Shown: positions 1 through 9,160 of the stretch, piece by piece
Layout: every line of letters starts with the position of its first letter
How positions within the stretch are numbered: position 1 is the stretch's first letter
IMG/VR virus record: IMGVR_UViG_3300049846_001128
Location: 20,741 to 84,740 of that record
Direction: 5' to 3' (one strand)
Length of the DNA stretch: 64,000 nt
Origin: a virus
Position numbers and translations under genes: made by a program
Notes under the pieces: generated by a model
What the model saw: the letters and a program-made list of their open reading frames with translations, nothing else
What the model was told of the DNA's origin: nothing
The model's database searches: none

Positions 1-344
1 CAAAATCTCGTCACATTGTTAAGCGTATTGCTGACTCTCTTCTTTGGGCTATGGATCAAGGATATGAGGACGCTACAGTTGAAGACGTTCTTCCAATGGT
101 TGAAAAGGAGTGGAGAGATGAGATGAGTAGGCTTATGGATGATTCTTCTGAGGATATTCTCGAGCAACTTATCGGGCAAAGAAACATTGAAAGACTTCGC
201 GCTAAGAGACTGGCTGGAATGAATCAAGCTCCTAAGACTGCTGCCGCTGTTAAATCTACAGCAGCTTCAATCCAAAAGCAAGAGCAAACTCCGGCTCAAA
301 AGATGAAACAGCGTGATTTTTTCCGCTCACTAGGCAAAAAATAA
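1..344 (+). CDS. C-terminal part of a head-assembly (scaffold-like) protein, truncated by the window edge
   Basis: The reading frame is open from base 3 with no start, so the gene begins before the window. The visible 114 residues are highly charged and helical, with an Ala/Lys-rich linker and a basic C-terminus ending RSLGKK. A charged helical protein directly before the major capsid gene, with a basic C-terminal helix, fits a scaffolding protein. That is inferred from position and composition only; no domain is recognised. A different head-morphogenesis protein is possible. Confidence 0.55.
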   Translation, partial: KSRHIVKRIADSLLWAMDQGYEDATVEDVLPMVEKEWRDEMSRLMDDSSEDILEQLIGQRNIERLRAKRLAGMNQAPKTAAAVKSTAASIQKQEQTPAQKMKQRDFFRSLGKK

Positions 345-388
345 ATACTAGTAAGTATTTGAAATTAGGCTAATTATTAATTTTTATA

Positions 389-422
389 GGTGCTAAGCTA
401 GGAAAATACTTGACTTAGCACC
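389..422 (+). repeat. Perfect 9-bp inverted repeat between head gene and capsid gene
   Basis: GGTGCTAAG (389-397) pairs with CTTAGCACC (414-422) around a 16-base loop. No T-run follows, so it is not a typical rho-independent terminator. It overlaps the left edge of the CACCCTTAT promoter-like motif. It may be a processing site, a weak terminator or an operator. Confidence 0.6.
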
Positions 423-432
423 CTTATGTTAT
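419..432 (+). promoter_or_regulatory. Candidate phage late promoter, copy 1 (capsid gene)
   Basis: CACCCTTATGTTAT resembles four other sites in the window (1892, 5823, 17132, 23523) that share CA(A/C)CCTTA followed by an AT-rich -10-like stretch. This is the most divergent copy. No sigma-70 -35 box lies at normal spacing upstream. It sits about 120 bases before the major capsid gene. The promoter role is inferred from recurrence and position. Confidence 0.45.
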
Positions 433-553
433 AGACGAGCATTTACTAACTTGTATGTCTCTGGAATATCGAAGGACTTCTAGACAAACTGCTAGCCAAA
501 GAATGTAAGGCTAAAAAAATAAACAAAACAAACAAAAACAAGGAAATCAATTT
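433..553 (+). promoter_or_regulatory. Capsid mRNA leader with A-rich ribosome-loading segment
   Basis: This is the untranslated stretch before the capsid gene. Its last 40 bases are nearly free of G and T (AAAAAAATAAACAAAACAAA type), followed by AAGGAAAT as Shine-Dalgarno about 8 bases before the ATG. An unstructured A-rich leader fits very high translation. No open reading frame with a ribosome site is seen in it. Confidence 0.5.
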
Positions 554-1813
554 ATGTCACAACCAAATACCGTTACTACACTTGACGGTCACTTTAAAGA
601 AGTTTATGCTTCAAAAATCAAAGACCTAGTACCTGAAGGCATGAAAATGCTTAAGATGGCTGAATTCTCAGCTGCTGAAAAACTTCTTGGTAATCTTTAC
701 CACCAGCCAATCGTTCTTGGTTTAGAGCATGGCTTTACTTACGGCGGTTCAGCTGGGGATGCATTCCTTCTTAACGCTGCTATCGCTTCTCCAAACCGTG
801 ATGCTCAAGTTAAAGGTCACGAGCTAGTTCTAGTTTCTGCTATCTCAGTTGGTGCAGCTTCTCGTTCTATCTCTTCTAAAGGTGCTTTCGAGCAAGAAAC
901 TAAGCGTCTTGTTCAAAACATGCTTAAATCAACTCAAATCCGTATGGAAATTCAATTGATGTACGGTCAAGTTGGTATTGCTAAAGTTGAGTCAGTTTCT
1001 GGTAATATCATCGCTATCCACGCTCACGAGTGGGCTGCTGGTATCTGGTCTGGTTCTAAAAATGCTGCTCTAGAAATTCGCTCTTCTGCTGGTACTCTTC
1101 GCGGTTACTGTAACGTTGTTAAGCCAAATCTTACAGATAAGACTGTAGAAGTTGACCTAGTTCCAGTTGGTGTTTCTAGTGATTCTGATCCTGAGAACTC
1201 AGCTGCTGATATTATCTACTTCAAAGGTTCTTACAGCAAAGAATTCGCGGGTCTTCATAAGATGATTGAAAACACTGGCACAATCTTTAACGTAGATGCT
1301 TCTGAATTTGATCTTTTCAAAGGTAACACTTTAGAAATGGGAACAAACGCTCACTCTGGTCGTGCTGTTCTTACTTTCGCTAAAGTAGAAGAGTCTATCG
1401 CTGCTTCTATGGAAAAAGGTCTTACTGAAGAAGACGTAGTATGTCTAGTTAACCCTAAAGTTTGGTCTGCTCTTCTTGCTGAGCAAGCTGCTAAGCGTCA
1501 ATACGACAGCTCTTACAGCTCTGATAAAATGGAAAACGGTGCTAAGTCTCTAGTTTTCTACAGCCAGAATGGTAAGATTGAAATCCACGCTTCTTTATTC
1601 TGTAAAGAAGGTTATGCTTATGTATTCCCTCCAAGCGAGCTTGAGCGTATCGGTTCTTCTGACATTACTTTTGAAAGACCGGGCTTTCCGGGCAAATTCT
1701 TCAAAGAAATGGAATCTGCTAACGGATACGAACTTCGTTGTTACTCTGACCAAGCGTTGTTTTCTGCAGCAATTGGTAAATTGACAATGATCAAGTACAT
1801 TAAGCCATCTTAA
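554..1813 (+). CDS. Major capsid protein
   Basis: This 419-residue protein has the size and composition of a phage major head protein. It is preceded by a scaffold-like gene and an A-rich leader with a clear Shine-Dalgarno, and followed at once by a strong terminator, the usual arrangement for the most abundant virion protein. Codon use is unusually uniform (GCT, TCT, GTT, CTT), consistent with selection for high expression. No catalytic motif is visible. An HK97-type fold is expected for tailed phages but cannot be shown here. Function is inferred from position, length and codon bias. Confidence 0.75.
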   Translation: MSQPNTVTTLDGHFKEVYASKIKDLVPEGMKMLKMAEFSAAEKLLGNLYHQPIVLGLEHGFTYGGSAGDAFLLNAAIASPNRDAQVKGHELVLVSAISVGAASRSISSKGAFEQETKRLVQNMLKSTQIRMEIQLMYGQVGIAKVESVSGNIIAIHAHEWAAGIWSGSKNAALEIRSSAGTLRGYCNVVKPNLTDKTVEVDLVPVGVSSDSDPENSAADIIYFKGSYSKEFAGLHKMIENTGTIFNVDASEFDLFKGNTLEMGTNAHSGRAVLTFAKVEESIAASMEKGLTEEDVVCLVNPKVWSALLAEQAAKRQYDSSYSSDKMENGAKSLVFYSQNGKIEIHASLFCKEGYAYVFPPSELERIGSSDITFERPGFPGKFFKEMESANGYELRCYSDQALFSAAIGKLTMIKYIKPS

Positions 1814-1842
1814 TAGTATTTTCAGGTATTTATCCTACCAAG

Positions 1843-1872
1843 GGGAGCCATTCTGGCTCCCTTTTTTATTTT
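1843..1872 (+). terminator. Rho-independent terminator after the capsid gene
   Basis: GGGAGCCA and TGGCTCCC form a perfect 8-bp GC-rich stem with a TTC loop, followed by TTTTTTATTTT. It isolates the capsid gene from the appendage genes downstream. Confidence 0.9.
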
Positions 1873-1891
1873 AACTCTTTTGTTGAAATAA

Positions 1892-1905
1892 CAACCTTAT
1901 ATACT
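1892..1905 (+). promoter_or_regulatory. Candidate phage late promoter, copy 2 (appendage cluster)
   Basis: CAACCTTATATACT lies just after the capsid terminator and just before AGGAGAG and the ATG at 1919, exactly where a new transcript must start. It shares CAACCTTAT with the copies at 5823 and 23523. No sigma-70 -35 hexamer is visible 16-18 bases upstream. Confidence 0.6.
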
Positions 1906-1918
1906 AGGAGAGATTAAT

Positions 1919-2392
1919 ATGCCTAAAAATTTAACCGTCGGTAGTGAGGTTTTTGAATTCCCTCTAGAAGGAGAGAATGCGGGTTATGGCTCAGAGGTTA
2001 CAGATTGGGCTGAGGCAGTATCCGATGCTTTATCTACCGTTCAAAAACCAAATGATATTCTTCTAACAACAGCTTCAATTTCAAACAGTGCTACAAGCTT
2101 TACTAACATACCGGGATTTTCATTCTCGACTGCAGAAGTAAAAGCAATTCAGTGTAGATATTTTGTATCTAGAATTACAACAACTCCATCGGCTAATCTT
2201 ACAGAAGTAGGCTATATAGAAGGCTACTATGACGGAGCTAATTGGGGAATTTCTATTCGTACAACAGGTGACGCTAAAATATATTTACAAATTTTACCAT
2301 CAGGTCAAATGCAATATAAAGTTGATTCATTGCCGGGTGCAACTCACGTTGGACAGATAAAATTTGAAGCCAAAGTTATCAATAACACATAA
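1919..2392 (+). CDS. Small tail appendage protein
   Basis: This 157-residue protein opens with a segment around residues 12-35 (FPLEGENAGYGSEVTDW) typical of phage virion-attachment modules I have seen at the start of tail-fibre proteins. The rest is a beta-rich domain resembling the C-terminal domain of the 6410-7873 fibre, with the shared pattern of a hydrophobic strand, then SGQMQY or AGQVQY, then GxIKF. AGGAGAG gives a good ribosome site. It is first in the appendage transcript and probably forms a trimeric spike or fibre tip. It has no enzyme motif. Confidence 0.6.
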   Translation: MPKNLTVGSEVFEFPLEGENAGYGSEVTDWAEAVSDALSTVQKPNDILLTTASISNSATSFTNIPGFSFSTAEVKAIQCRYFVSRITTTPSANLTEVGYIEGYYDGANWGISIRTTGDAKIYLQILPSGQMQYKVDSLPGATHVGQIKFEAKVINNT

Positions 2393-2403
2393 AGGATAGT
2401 GCC

Positions 2404-5397
2404 ATGTCATTAAAGAAAACTCGTTTTCGCAAGGGTGTAATTGTAGCTCCAGATACAGACGCTTTAGAGGGAATTGAAGGTGAAATTAAGGTAGATTCTG
2501 CTGATAAAAAAATAAAGACTACTTTAGACTCAGCTTCTAGAGAAATTGTTACTAACTCCCAAGCGCAAACTCTAACTAACAAGACATTAACATCTCCTGT
2601 TTTAAATGGAGACTTAACTGGCACAGCAATTGATACTGATACGTCCCTTTCTGCTAACTCTGACACTAAAGTTGCTTCTCAAAAAGCAGTTAAAGCTTAT
2701 ATTGACGCTGGCTTGGCTTCTCAAAACGATGCTTCTGAAATTGTAGTTGTCCCAGCTGGAACCATTGCTTCTACGAATGTGCAAGATGCGCTAGAGGAAC
2801 TTGATGGAGATATTCAAGCACACCTTTCAGATACTGTAGACGCGCACGACGCTTCTACTATTTCGATTGTTGACGCTGGCGGTAATTTCACAAGCACTGA
2901 AGTTGAAGGTGCTTTGGCTGAATCTATGGACGCAGCTCAAGCTGCTCAAGCAGATGCGACTCAGGCTATTGCCGACGCTGCTGCGGCTCAGTCTGACATT
3001 GACAATCACATTGCTGACATTTCTGACGCACATGACGCTTCTGCCATTTCAAATATCCCAGCAGGGAACTTAGCTGCTACTGACGTACAAGGAGCTTTAA
3101 ACGAGCTTCAAACTGACGTTGACGCAAGACAGCCAACAATAACTGGCGCGGCTACAACAATTACAAGTTCTGATTTAACAGCTTCAAGAGCAGTGGTTTC
3201 AGACGGCTCTGGTAAAATTGCAGCATCGTCTACCACCTCCACAGAAATTGGTTACGTTTCAGGTGTAACTTCAGCAATTCAAACACAATTAAACGCCAAA
3301 GTAAGTTCTTCTGGCGGAACTTTAACCAATGGATCTGTTGTAACTCCGACAAGGCTTGACGTAAAACAAGATACAAAAGCTAATTTACTCACTTACGCAG
3401 CGTCAGCAACAAACGGACAATTAGTTTTCGCAACTGATGAAAAGAAAATGTACCAAGTTGTGGACAACGCTCTTGTCTCTGTTGGCGGAGGTTCAGCCTC
3501 CTTGGAAACAATTTTCCAACTTTTAGCCGAGGAAGAAATTACAGACTGGGCTACTGGGGACAACGCTACGTTTCTTGGCGGAGGAACTCTCTCTGGTACG
3601 TTTGTAAAAAATACTACCAACCCGCTTCAGGGCGATGCCGATTATAAATACACTCAAGCTGCAGGTTCTTTAAACGACTACTTAGCTTCTCCGGCGCAGG
3701 ACGTTGATCCTCGCTTTCGTGGCAAAGAAGTTACTCTATTCTTCCCTTACACTTATGACGGAGCTAATGACGACATTGAAGTAATTTTCTACGATGTTAC
3801 AAACGCCGCTATAATTCCAAGCTCAGCTTACATTCAAGCTGCTGCAAGCGTTACAATGTTCAAAACTAATATTGTAATTCCTTCCACTTGTGCCAGCATT
3901 AGGGTGGGTTTCCAAGTTAAGGTATTAAACTCAACCAAGATATTTGTATTTGACTCGGTTCAACTAAGCTCAGACACTACAATCTACGCTGATATTGCTA
4001 ACATTTCAGATTGGGAAGCATACACTCCTACTTTAACAGGTTTTGGAACCGCTACGTCCGTAGAATTTGAATGGAGAAGAGTTGGAGATAGTATTGAAAT
4101 TAGAGGAAAGTGGACTTCTGGTACTTCAACCGCAACAGAAGCTAGGATTAGCTTACCTAATAGCTATACTTCCGCCAACACTATTAAAATACCTTCGTTA
4201 AAAATAGCAGGTTGGGGGGGACGCACTTCCACAAGTTCTACGTATTTTGGAAGTATTTCAACTTTAATTGAACCTAGTGTACAGTATTTAACGCTAGGGC
4301 ATGGCACTAGTTCAAACTCACCTTTAGGAAAACGCAATGGCTCAGACCTTATGAGTTCTGGACAGTCTGCCTCTATATTTGCCACAATTCCGGTAGCAGG
4401 ACTTATATCTTCTAACTCCAACATTCTAACAGCTCCTGAAACATTCTCTACCGACACAGCTCCGCTTACTTACGCAGGCTCTGGCTCATACACGCTTTCT
4501 ACTCTAGCTAATGCTCCAGTAGGTACGTACATTACATTTACGTATGCGATTAATACAAACACTAGAACGCAGACTACTACAGCGCCTACGCAAACTACTA
4601 GTGATATGAATACTAATGGTATTCTTTTGTATTCAAGACCATATAACGCTGCTAGTACAGCGGCTCAACCTACTGCGATTGCTATTCAGATTGGTAAGGG
4701 GTTAAAGGGCGTAAGTCTTAATCTATATAAAAGTACGGGAAAGACAACAAGTGGTACAATTGATTCTTTAGAATTGTCAACTGGTACTATCGCTTATGGT
4801 TTAGATTATAAAGATTACAATGAAAGTACGGGTATTTTAATTTTAGATGCTGGTGTAAACTCGACTGCAGTAACAAATAAAACCTTTAGATACTCCGATG
4901 TTACAACCCAAACCTCTGGCTATCTCGTAATCAACGCAAGCAAAAACCCCGCTTTAACTGGCTTGAATATTAATGCGGTAGGTGCTAGATATACAAGCAC
5001 TTCAGGTCAAGCTATTGGAAATTCTGCTACGCTAATTACGTATGAGACTAAAGTAGCAGATACTCACGGAGCTTATAATTCTGGGGTCTACACAGTTCCA
5101 GAGACTGGTTGGTATCAGATTAATGCAAGCTATCAGACAGGTACTTCGGTCACAATAAGCACCACGGCTTCTACCTTTATATGGATGTATATAGACGGTG
5201 CGAACTACAAGACTAGTTTCGTAAGGGGCAACGGCGCATCTACAACTTACGGTGTCCACATTAGTGAGAGTGTATATCTTAGGAAAAATCAAACAGTGTC
5301 TATTTACGGGTCTAGTAGCGTCGCCACTACCGCCTCCACAGGTATTTCAGCTAACGCTTTTTCAATTGTTAAGACATCTACAGGAACAGGTAACTAA
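2404..5397 (+). CDS. Long tail fibre with C1q-like C-terminal domain
   Basis: This 997-residue protein has the layout of a trimeric fibre. After an N-terminal attachment segment there are Ala/Asp/Gln coiled-coil stretches near residues 175-205 (AAQAAQADATQ), and repeated units with 'AHDAS.IS...G...T.VE/QGAL.E'. A central beta-rich part follows. The last 125 residues (about 870-995) look like a C1q/TNF-type jelly roll (SGVYTVPETGWYQINASY, later SVYLRKNQTVSIYG), a common receptor-binding head. It probably contacts the host surface. The coiled-coil DNA resembles that of 6410-7873, suggesting duplication. Confidence 0.75.
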   Translation: MSLKKTRFRKGVIVAPDTDALEGIEGEIKVDSADKKIKTTLDSASREIVTNSQAQTLTNKTLTSPVLNGDLTGTAIDTDTSLSANSDTKVASQKAVKAYIDAGLASQNDASEIVVVPAGTIASTNVQDALEELDGDIQAHLSDTVDAHDASTISIVDAGGNFTSTEVEGALAESMDAAQAAQADATQAIADAAAAQSDIDNHIADISDAHDASAISNIPAGNLAATDVQGALNELQTDVDARQPTITGAATTITSSDLTASRAVVSDGSGKIAASSTTSTEIGYVSGVTSAIQTQLNAKVSSSGGTLTNGSVVTPTRLDVKQDTKANLLTYAASATNGQLVFATDEKKMYQVVDNALVSVGGGSASLETIFQLLAEEEITDWATGDNATFLGGGTLSGTFVKNTTNPLQGDADYKYTQAAGSLNDYLASPAQDVDPRFRGKEVTLFFPYTYDGANDDIEVIFYDVTNAAIIPSSAYIQAAASVTMFKTNIVIPSTCASIRVGFQVKVLNSTKIFVFDSVQLSSDTTIYADIANISDWEAYTPTLTGFGTATSVEFEWRRVGDSIEIRGKWTSGTSTATEARISLPNSYTSANTIKIPSLKIAGWGGRTSTSSTYFGSISTLIEPSVQYLTLGHGTSSNSPLGKRNGSDLMSSGQSASIFATIPVAGLISSNSNILTAPETFSTDTAPLTYAGSGSYTLSTLANAPVGTYITFTYAINTNTRTQTTTAPTQTTSDMNTNGILLYSRPYNAASTAAQPTAIAIQIGKGLKGVSLNLYKSTGKTTSGTIDSLELSTGTIAYGLDYKDYNESTGILILDAGVNSTAVTNKTFRYSDVTTQTSGYLVINASKNPALTGLNINAVGARYTSTSGQAIGNSATLITYETKVADTHGAYNSGVYTVPETGWYQINASYQTGTSVTISTTASTFIWMYIDGANYKTSFVRGNGASTTYGVHISESVYLRKNQTVSIYGSSSVATTASTGISANAFSIVKTSTGTGN

Positions 5398-5399
5398 TT

Positions 5400-5807
5400 A
5401 TGATTAAAATATCCATCATCAAAAACGCACAAGTTACTAACCAAGCCTCTTTCCCAACCATGGAAGAGGCTCAAGCTTGGCTTGATAAGCACGAAGGAAT
5501 GGGAACGTTTGGTCAGAAAGCTCAAACTATTATGCAACAAGTTGAGATTTTTCCAGCTGTTGTGGATGAGTCGGGAAAAGAAATAAGTCCTGCTCAGTTT
5601 GAGACTCAATCTTTTGATATTCCAGGTTATGTTGTTGAAATTACTGATATAAGTGCTCAATTAAGTCAAGAAGCTATAAATAAAGAAGCTTTAGAGTATT
5701 TAGCAAATACAGACTGGATGGTAACTAGAAGCATGGAAACTGGCGTTGAAGTTCCTGCTGAAATTAAGGCAGAAAGGGCTGCGGCAAGGGCTAGAATTAT
5801 TCGCTAA
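5400..5807 (+). CDS. Putative tail-fibre assembly chaperone
   Basis: This 135-residue protein directly follows the long fibre with only two bases between. Its C-terminal part (LANTDWMVTRSMETGVEVP, then Ala/Arg-rich helix) matches the widespread pattern seen in phage tail-fibre assembly and chaperone proteins. It probably helps fold or trimerise the upstream fibre rather than being a major virion part. The assignment rests on the motif and gene order; the N-terminal half is not recognised. Confidence 0.55.
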   Translation: MIKISIIKNAQVTNQASFPTMEEAQAWLDKHEGMGTFGQKAQTIMQQVEIFPAVVDESGKEISPAQFETQSFDIPGYVVEITDISAQLSQEAINKEALEYLANTDWMVTRSMETGVEVPAEIKAERAAARARIIR

Positions 5808-5822
5808 TAATTACTTTCCCGG

Positions 5823-5836
5823 CAACCTTATAGTGT
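5823..5836 (+). promoter_or_regulatory. Candidate phage late promoter, copy 3
   Basis: CAACCTTATAGTGT is identical over these 14 bases to the copy at 23523. It touches the ATG at 5837, so a transcript started here would be leaderless for that gene or would serve the genes after it. No Shine-Dalgarno is visible for 5837. Confidence 0.55.
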
Positions 5837-6103
5837 ATGAAAGCTTGGCTTCAAAAACTAATAAATGCAGCGCATGAAAAAGGACTACCACTACCAATGA
5901 TAAGAAATCATGGAGTTGGCTCAGTATCTTTAACCTTGCTATGGATTTCCAGTGTTTTTATTATACTAGCCTTGCTTCAAATCGGTAAGATTAGCTTTTG
6001 GGAAAGTTTAGCGTGGCATGTTACTTCGGCGGTACTTTATTATAACAGAAGTGCCAAGATTTCAAAAGATGGCATAGAACTTTCTGGAGAAACTAAAGAA
6101 TGA
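5837..6103 (+). CDS. Small membrane protein
   Basis: This 88-residue protein has a basic N-terminus, one clear membrane helix around residues 33-53 and a weaker hydrophobic segment around 56-70, ending in a polar tail. It overlaps the next gene by ATGA. The start has no Shine-Dalgarno and abuts the promoter-like motif, which is odd. It could be a holin-like or virion membrane protein; nothing identifies it firmly. Confidence 0.5.
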   Translation: MKAWLQKLINAAHEKGLPLPMIRNHGVGSVSLTLLWISSVFIILALLQIGKISFWESLAWHVTSAVLYYNRSAKISKDGIELSGETKE

Positions 6104-6399
6104 GTATTTATAAAAAAGTAGGGTTTGGAGATAATGGTTCTAGTGGAGGCTCATCAACACCGTTCTCTTTTAACTTCTCTTCAACAGAATGGACTATTGA
6201 CGGTAGCTTGGCATATATAACAGTTGCACAAGCTACTCATTTAAAGGGTTTTTTTCCAACTGTTGAAGTGTATGAAATAGTTTCGTTTAACTTAGAAAAA
6301 ATAAACACAGAGGTTATTTTGAACGCCTCTGGAGATGTAACAATACAAGTATCATTCATACCAGACTTAAGATTTTCTGGTAAATTAATAATTTCATAG
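6100..6399 (+). CDS. Hypothetical virion-associated protein
   Basis: This 99-residue beta-rich protein has a Gly/Ser-rich linker near the start (GDNGSSGGSS). Its start overlaps the stop of 5837-6103 by ATGA. It is probably a short tail appendage by location. No family is recognised. Confidence 0.5.
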   Translation: MSIYKKVGFGDNGSSGGSSTPFSFNFSSTEWTIDGSLAYITVAQATHLKGFFPTVEVYEIVSFNLEKINTEVILNASGDVTIQVSFIPDLRFSGKLIIS

Positions 6400-6409
6400 G
6401 GAGAGAGAT

Positions 6410-7873
6410 ATGGCTGACCAAAAGTTTAAGAGTAAAGTTCGTTTACAAGGTGGGGTTGCTCTACCTACAGAAAGTATTAACCGCGCACTTTCAATTGATG
6501 CAAACGGCGAATTAAAATCAAGCGTTACCACAGATGCTGAATTAGCGCACTTATCGGGAGTTACTTCAAACGTTCAATCTCAAATTACAGACGCTCAAGC
6601 CGATGCTACACAAGCACTTGCTGACGCTGCTGCGGCTCAAGCAGACGCTACTCAAGCTCTTGCCGATGCAGCTGCTGCACAAGCTACTGCTGATGCTGCT
6701 ATTCCAAGCTCTGAAAAAGGTGTAGCTCTTGGAGTTGCTACTTTAGATGGCTCTGGTAAAGTTCCCGTGTCTCAACTTCCTTCTGCAATCATGACTTATG
6801 AAGGCGTATGGAATGCTTCTACTAACTCGCCAAGCTTAGCTGACGGTTCAGGCGACGCTGGTATGGTTTACCGTGTAGGTACTGCTGGCTCTCAAAACCT
6901 TGGCTCTGGTTCCATTTCATTTGAAGTTGGTGACTATGTAATCTATAACGGTTCTATCTGGGAAAAATCAGACACTACTGATGCAGTTGCTTCTGTATTT
7001 GGTCGTACTGGTATCGTTTCAGCTCAGTCTGGCGACTACTCAGCTTCTCAGATTACAAATACTCCGGCTGGTTCTATTGCAGCAACAGACGTTCAAGCTG
7101 CTATTAACGAGTTAGATGGTGATGTTCAAGCCGCTCAAGCTGACGCTACGCAAGCCTTGGCTGATGCCGCTGCAGCTCAAGCTGATATTGATGCTCACAT
7201 TGCACAAGCTACAGGTGCTCACGCCGCTACAGCAATTTCTATAGCTGATGTTTCTTCTCAGTTTACTTCTGCAAACGTAGAAGGTGCTTTAGATGAGGCT
7301 ATGGATGCAGCTCAAGCTGCCCAAGCAGACGCAACTCAGGCATTAGCAGATGCCGCAGCAGCTCAGGCAGATGTTGACGCTCTTGAACCAGATGTTGCTG
7401 ATTTAATCACTCTTTCTGGTGTTGCAGCTAACTCCTCTGACTTAGGAACATTTACTGGTACAATCATTCCAGATGCTTCTACTATCAAAGCTGCGTTACA
7501 AGCACTTGAGACTGAAGTTGAAGCTATGGTTGATGGCTCAGCTGGTGATATTGCTGAGACAAGTTTTTCAATTACTAACAACCAAGCTTCACCTGCAAGC
7601 ATTACAGGATTAGCTTTCTCTAACTCTGCAGTTAGAAGTTTTAAAGTCTTACTAAGTGTTGAAATTGATGCAACTCTTGATTTATTTGAGAGTTTTGAAC
7701 TTATTGGTATTAACAAAGCAGGTTCGTTTGAGATGGCTCAAAGCGCAGTTGGCGATGAGTCTGGAATTGTTCTAAGCATTACTGCTGCTGGACAAGTTCA
7801 ATACACAAGCGCAAACTACTCTGGTTTTGTGTCAGGCGCAATTAAGTTCAGAGCTATTACAACTAGTATTTAA
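6410..7873 (+). CDS. Tail fibre with repeated Ala-rich coiled coils
   Basis: This 487-residue protein has Shine-Dalgarno GGGAGAGA. It contains at least three Ala/Asp/Gln coiled-coil runs (residues about 57-100, 237-258, 298-325, pattern ADATQALADAAAAQ). Around residues 118-235 is a module (DGSGDAGMVYRVG, then VFGRTGIVSAQSGDYSASQ) that recurs nearly unchanged in 10048-12135. The C-terminal 90 residues share a beta-rich fold pattern with 1919-2392. It is one of several fibres, probably trimeric, and ends at a terminator. Confidence 0.7.
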   Translation: MADQKFKSKVRLQGGVALPTESINRALSIDANGELKSSVTTDAELAHLSGVTSNVQSQITDAQADATQALADAAAAQADATQALADAAAAQATADAAIPSSEKGVALGVATLDGSGKVPVSQLPSAIMTYEGVWNASTNSPSLADGSGDAGMVYRVGTAGSQNLGSGSISFEVGDYVIYNGSIWEKSDTTDAVASVFGRTGIVSAQSGDYSASQITNTPAGSIAATDVQAAINELDGDVQAAQADATQALADAAAAQADIDAHIAQATGAHAATAISIADVSSQFTSANVEGALDEAMDAAQAAQADATQALADAAAAQADVDALEPDVADLITLSGVAANSSDLGTFTGTIIPDASTIKAALQALETEVEAMVDGSAGDIAETSFSITNNQASPASITGLAFSNSAVRSFKVLLSVEIDATLDLFESFELIGINKAGSFEMAQSAVGDESGIVLSITAAGQVQYTSANYSGFVSGAIKFRAITTSI

Positions 7874-7891
7874 TTAAAAAATAAAGGGGAG

Positions 7892-7916
7892 GGGAAGTGA
7901 AAACTTCCCTTCTTTT
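7892..7916 (+). terminator. Rho-independent terminator after the second fibre gene
   Basis: GGGAAGT (7892-7898) and ACTTCCC (7903-7909) form a 7-bp stem closed by a GAAA tetraloop, followed by TTCTTTT. It ends only six bases before the next ATG, leaving no room for a separate promoter, so it may act as an attenuator. Confidence 0.75.
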
Positions 7917-7921
7917 CAAAC

Positions 7922-8236
7922 ATGAGTAAGCAAGTTTATAAAGTTGAACAAACTTATACAGCAAAAGCTACTAGTTTTAACACTGATGTTGTTAATATGG
8001 AAGGTTATTTTAACCTATCATGTCAGGTAAATCTAAACAATCCTTCAGGCTTTACAGGCTCTACGACAATTCAAGTTTCTAATGATTTGACAAATTGGAT
8101 TGACATGCCAGATTCTGAAGAAGATATTACTGACTGCGTGTTTTACGATATACAGTCTGCCGCAGCTTTTGTAAGAGTTAAGGTTGTTATATTAACTGGT
8201 AGTGCTGATTTTAATGTAGACTGGGTTCTATTATGA
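7922..8236 (+). CDS. Hypothetical appendage protein
   Basis: This 104-residue beta-rich protein has no known domain. A segment around residues 45-60 (TTIQVSNDLTNWIDMPD) resembles a short virion beta-sandwich. The ATG follows the terminator hairpin directly and has no obvious Shine-Dalgarno, so translation may depend on that structure or on a later start. Its stop overlaps the next start (ATGA). Confidence 0.5.
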   Translation: MSKQVYKVEQTYTAKATSFNTDVVNMEGYFNLSCQVNLNNPSGFTGSTTIQVSNDLTNWIDMPDSEEDITDCVFYDIQSAAAFVRVKVVILTGSADFNVDWVLL

Positions 8237-9159
8237 TAAAAAAGCCTACTCCTTACGTAAACAATCCGGGGACAACCTCAGATCATGTTTTGCGTGATGT
8301 GTCTGATTTATATGGAAAAAGCCTTAGAGTTTCTGATGCCTCTTCTGTAGTTGATAAATACTACAGTCATTTCAGAGTTACTTATAGTGGCTTAAATCCA
8401 ACAAGAGTCAAGTACTATCATGGAGTGGAGGCTAGAAGAACTACGTTTACGTTAGGAATGGCTGATAGCCTAGATGGAAAGTATTTTAAAATATACACAG
8501 CCCCTGATAATCACTTACACACTGTGTGGTTTAACCTAGATGGAGCTAGTGCTCAACCTAGCGTACCAAACACACACGCTTATATTGAAATACCAGTTCA
8601 AACAGGAGATGATGCTGCTTTAGTTTGCATGGCTATAAAAATGACCTTGGATGGTCTTTATTCAAACTATTTCTATGCTTTTCCTAATGAATCTTATACT
8701 AAGATAGAGATTATTACCAGTCAAATGGGTGAGTGTTCCGCATCAGACTCAGGTACTACTGGTTTTCCAATGACTCAGATTGACGGAAAGCAGGATTTAG
8801 TTCAAGACATTGAGATTGAATACCAAGGTAATGACCCTTATTATAACGGAGAGTTACTTAAAGGCTATCAGTTTGATATTTATAGCGGTAAGTTTGTAAA
8901 GAATCCTATAATAAACATAGGACCAATTTCTACTGTAACAGTTACTCCTTCTGTCGATAATAATGTAGTGGGTCTAGATACTGTTTCTAAAAATAAATTA
9001 TTTAGCAAACCTTTAACTGGATTAGAGGTTTTATCAAAAGATGATGACGGAAACCCTTTAGAGGTTCAGTCATTGTATAACGGAACTCCGGTACAGCTTT
9101 TAACAATAACCTACGATACTGATGGTGACTTACTCTCAGCAATCGTAACGGACGTATAA
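8233..9159 (+). CDS. Hypothetical tail structural protein
   Basis: This 308-residue, mostly beta protein overlaps the upstream gene by ATGA and is followed after one base by the next ATG. No catalytic motif, signal or membrane segment is seen. Its position inside the fibre array suggests a baseplate or fibre-connector part. Confidence 0.5.
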   Translation: MIKKPTPYVNNPGTTSDHVLRDVSDLYGKSLRVSDASSVVDKYYSHFRVTYSGLNPTRVKYYHGVEARRTTFTLGMADSLDGKYFKIYTAPDNHLHTVWFNLDGASAQPSVPNTHAYIEIPVQTGDDAALVCMAIKMTLDGLYSNYFYAFPNESYTKIEIITSQMGECSASDSGTTGFPMTQIDGKQDLVQDIEIEYQGNDPYYNGELLKGYQFDIYSGKFVKNPIINIGPISTVTVTPSVDNNVVGLDTVSKNKLFSKPLTGLEVLSKDDDGNPLEVQSLYNGTPVQLLTITYDTDGDLLSAIVTDV

Positions 9160-9160
9160 A

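Noticed and set aside
389-422. Rho-independent terminator after the head gene
   Set aside because: The 9-bp stem has a 16-base loop and no following T-run, so it is listed only as an inverted repeat.
8841-8860. Further CCCTTAT promoter-like match
   Set aside because: It lies inside a structural gene with no gene start nearby and matches only part of the motif.
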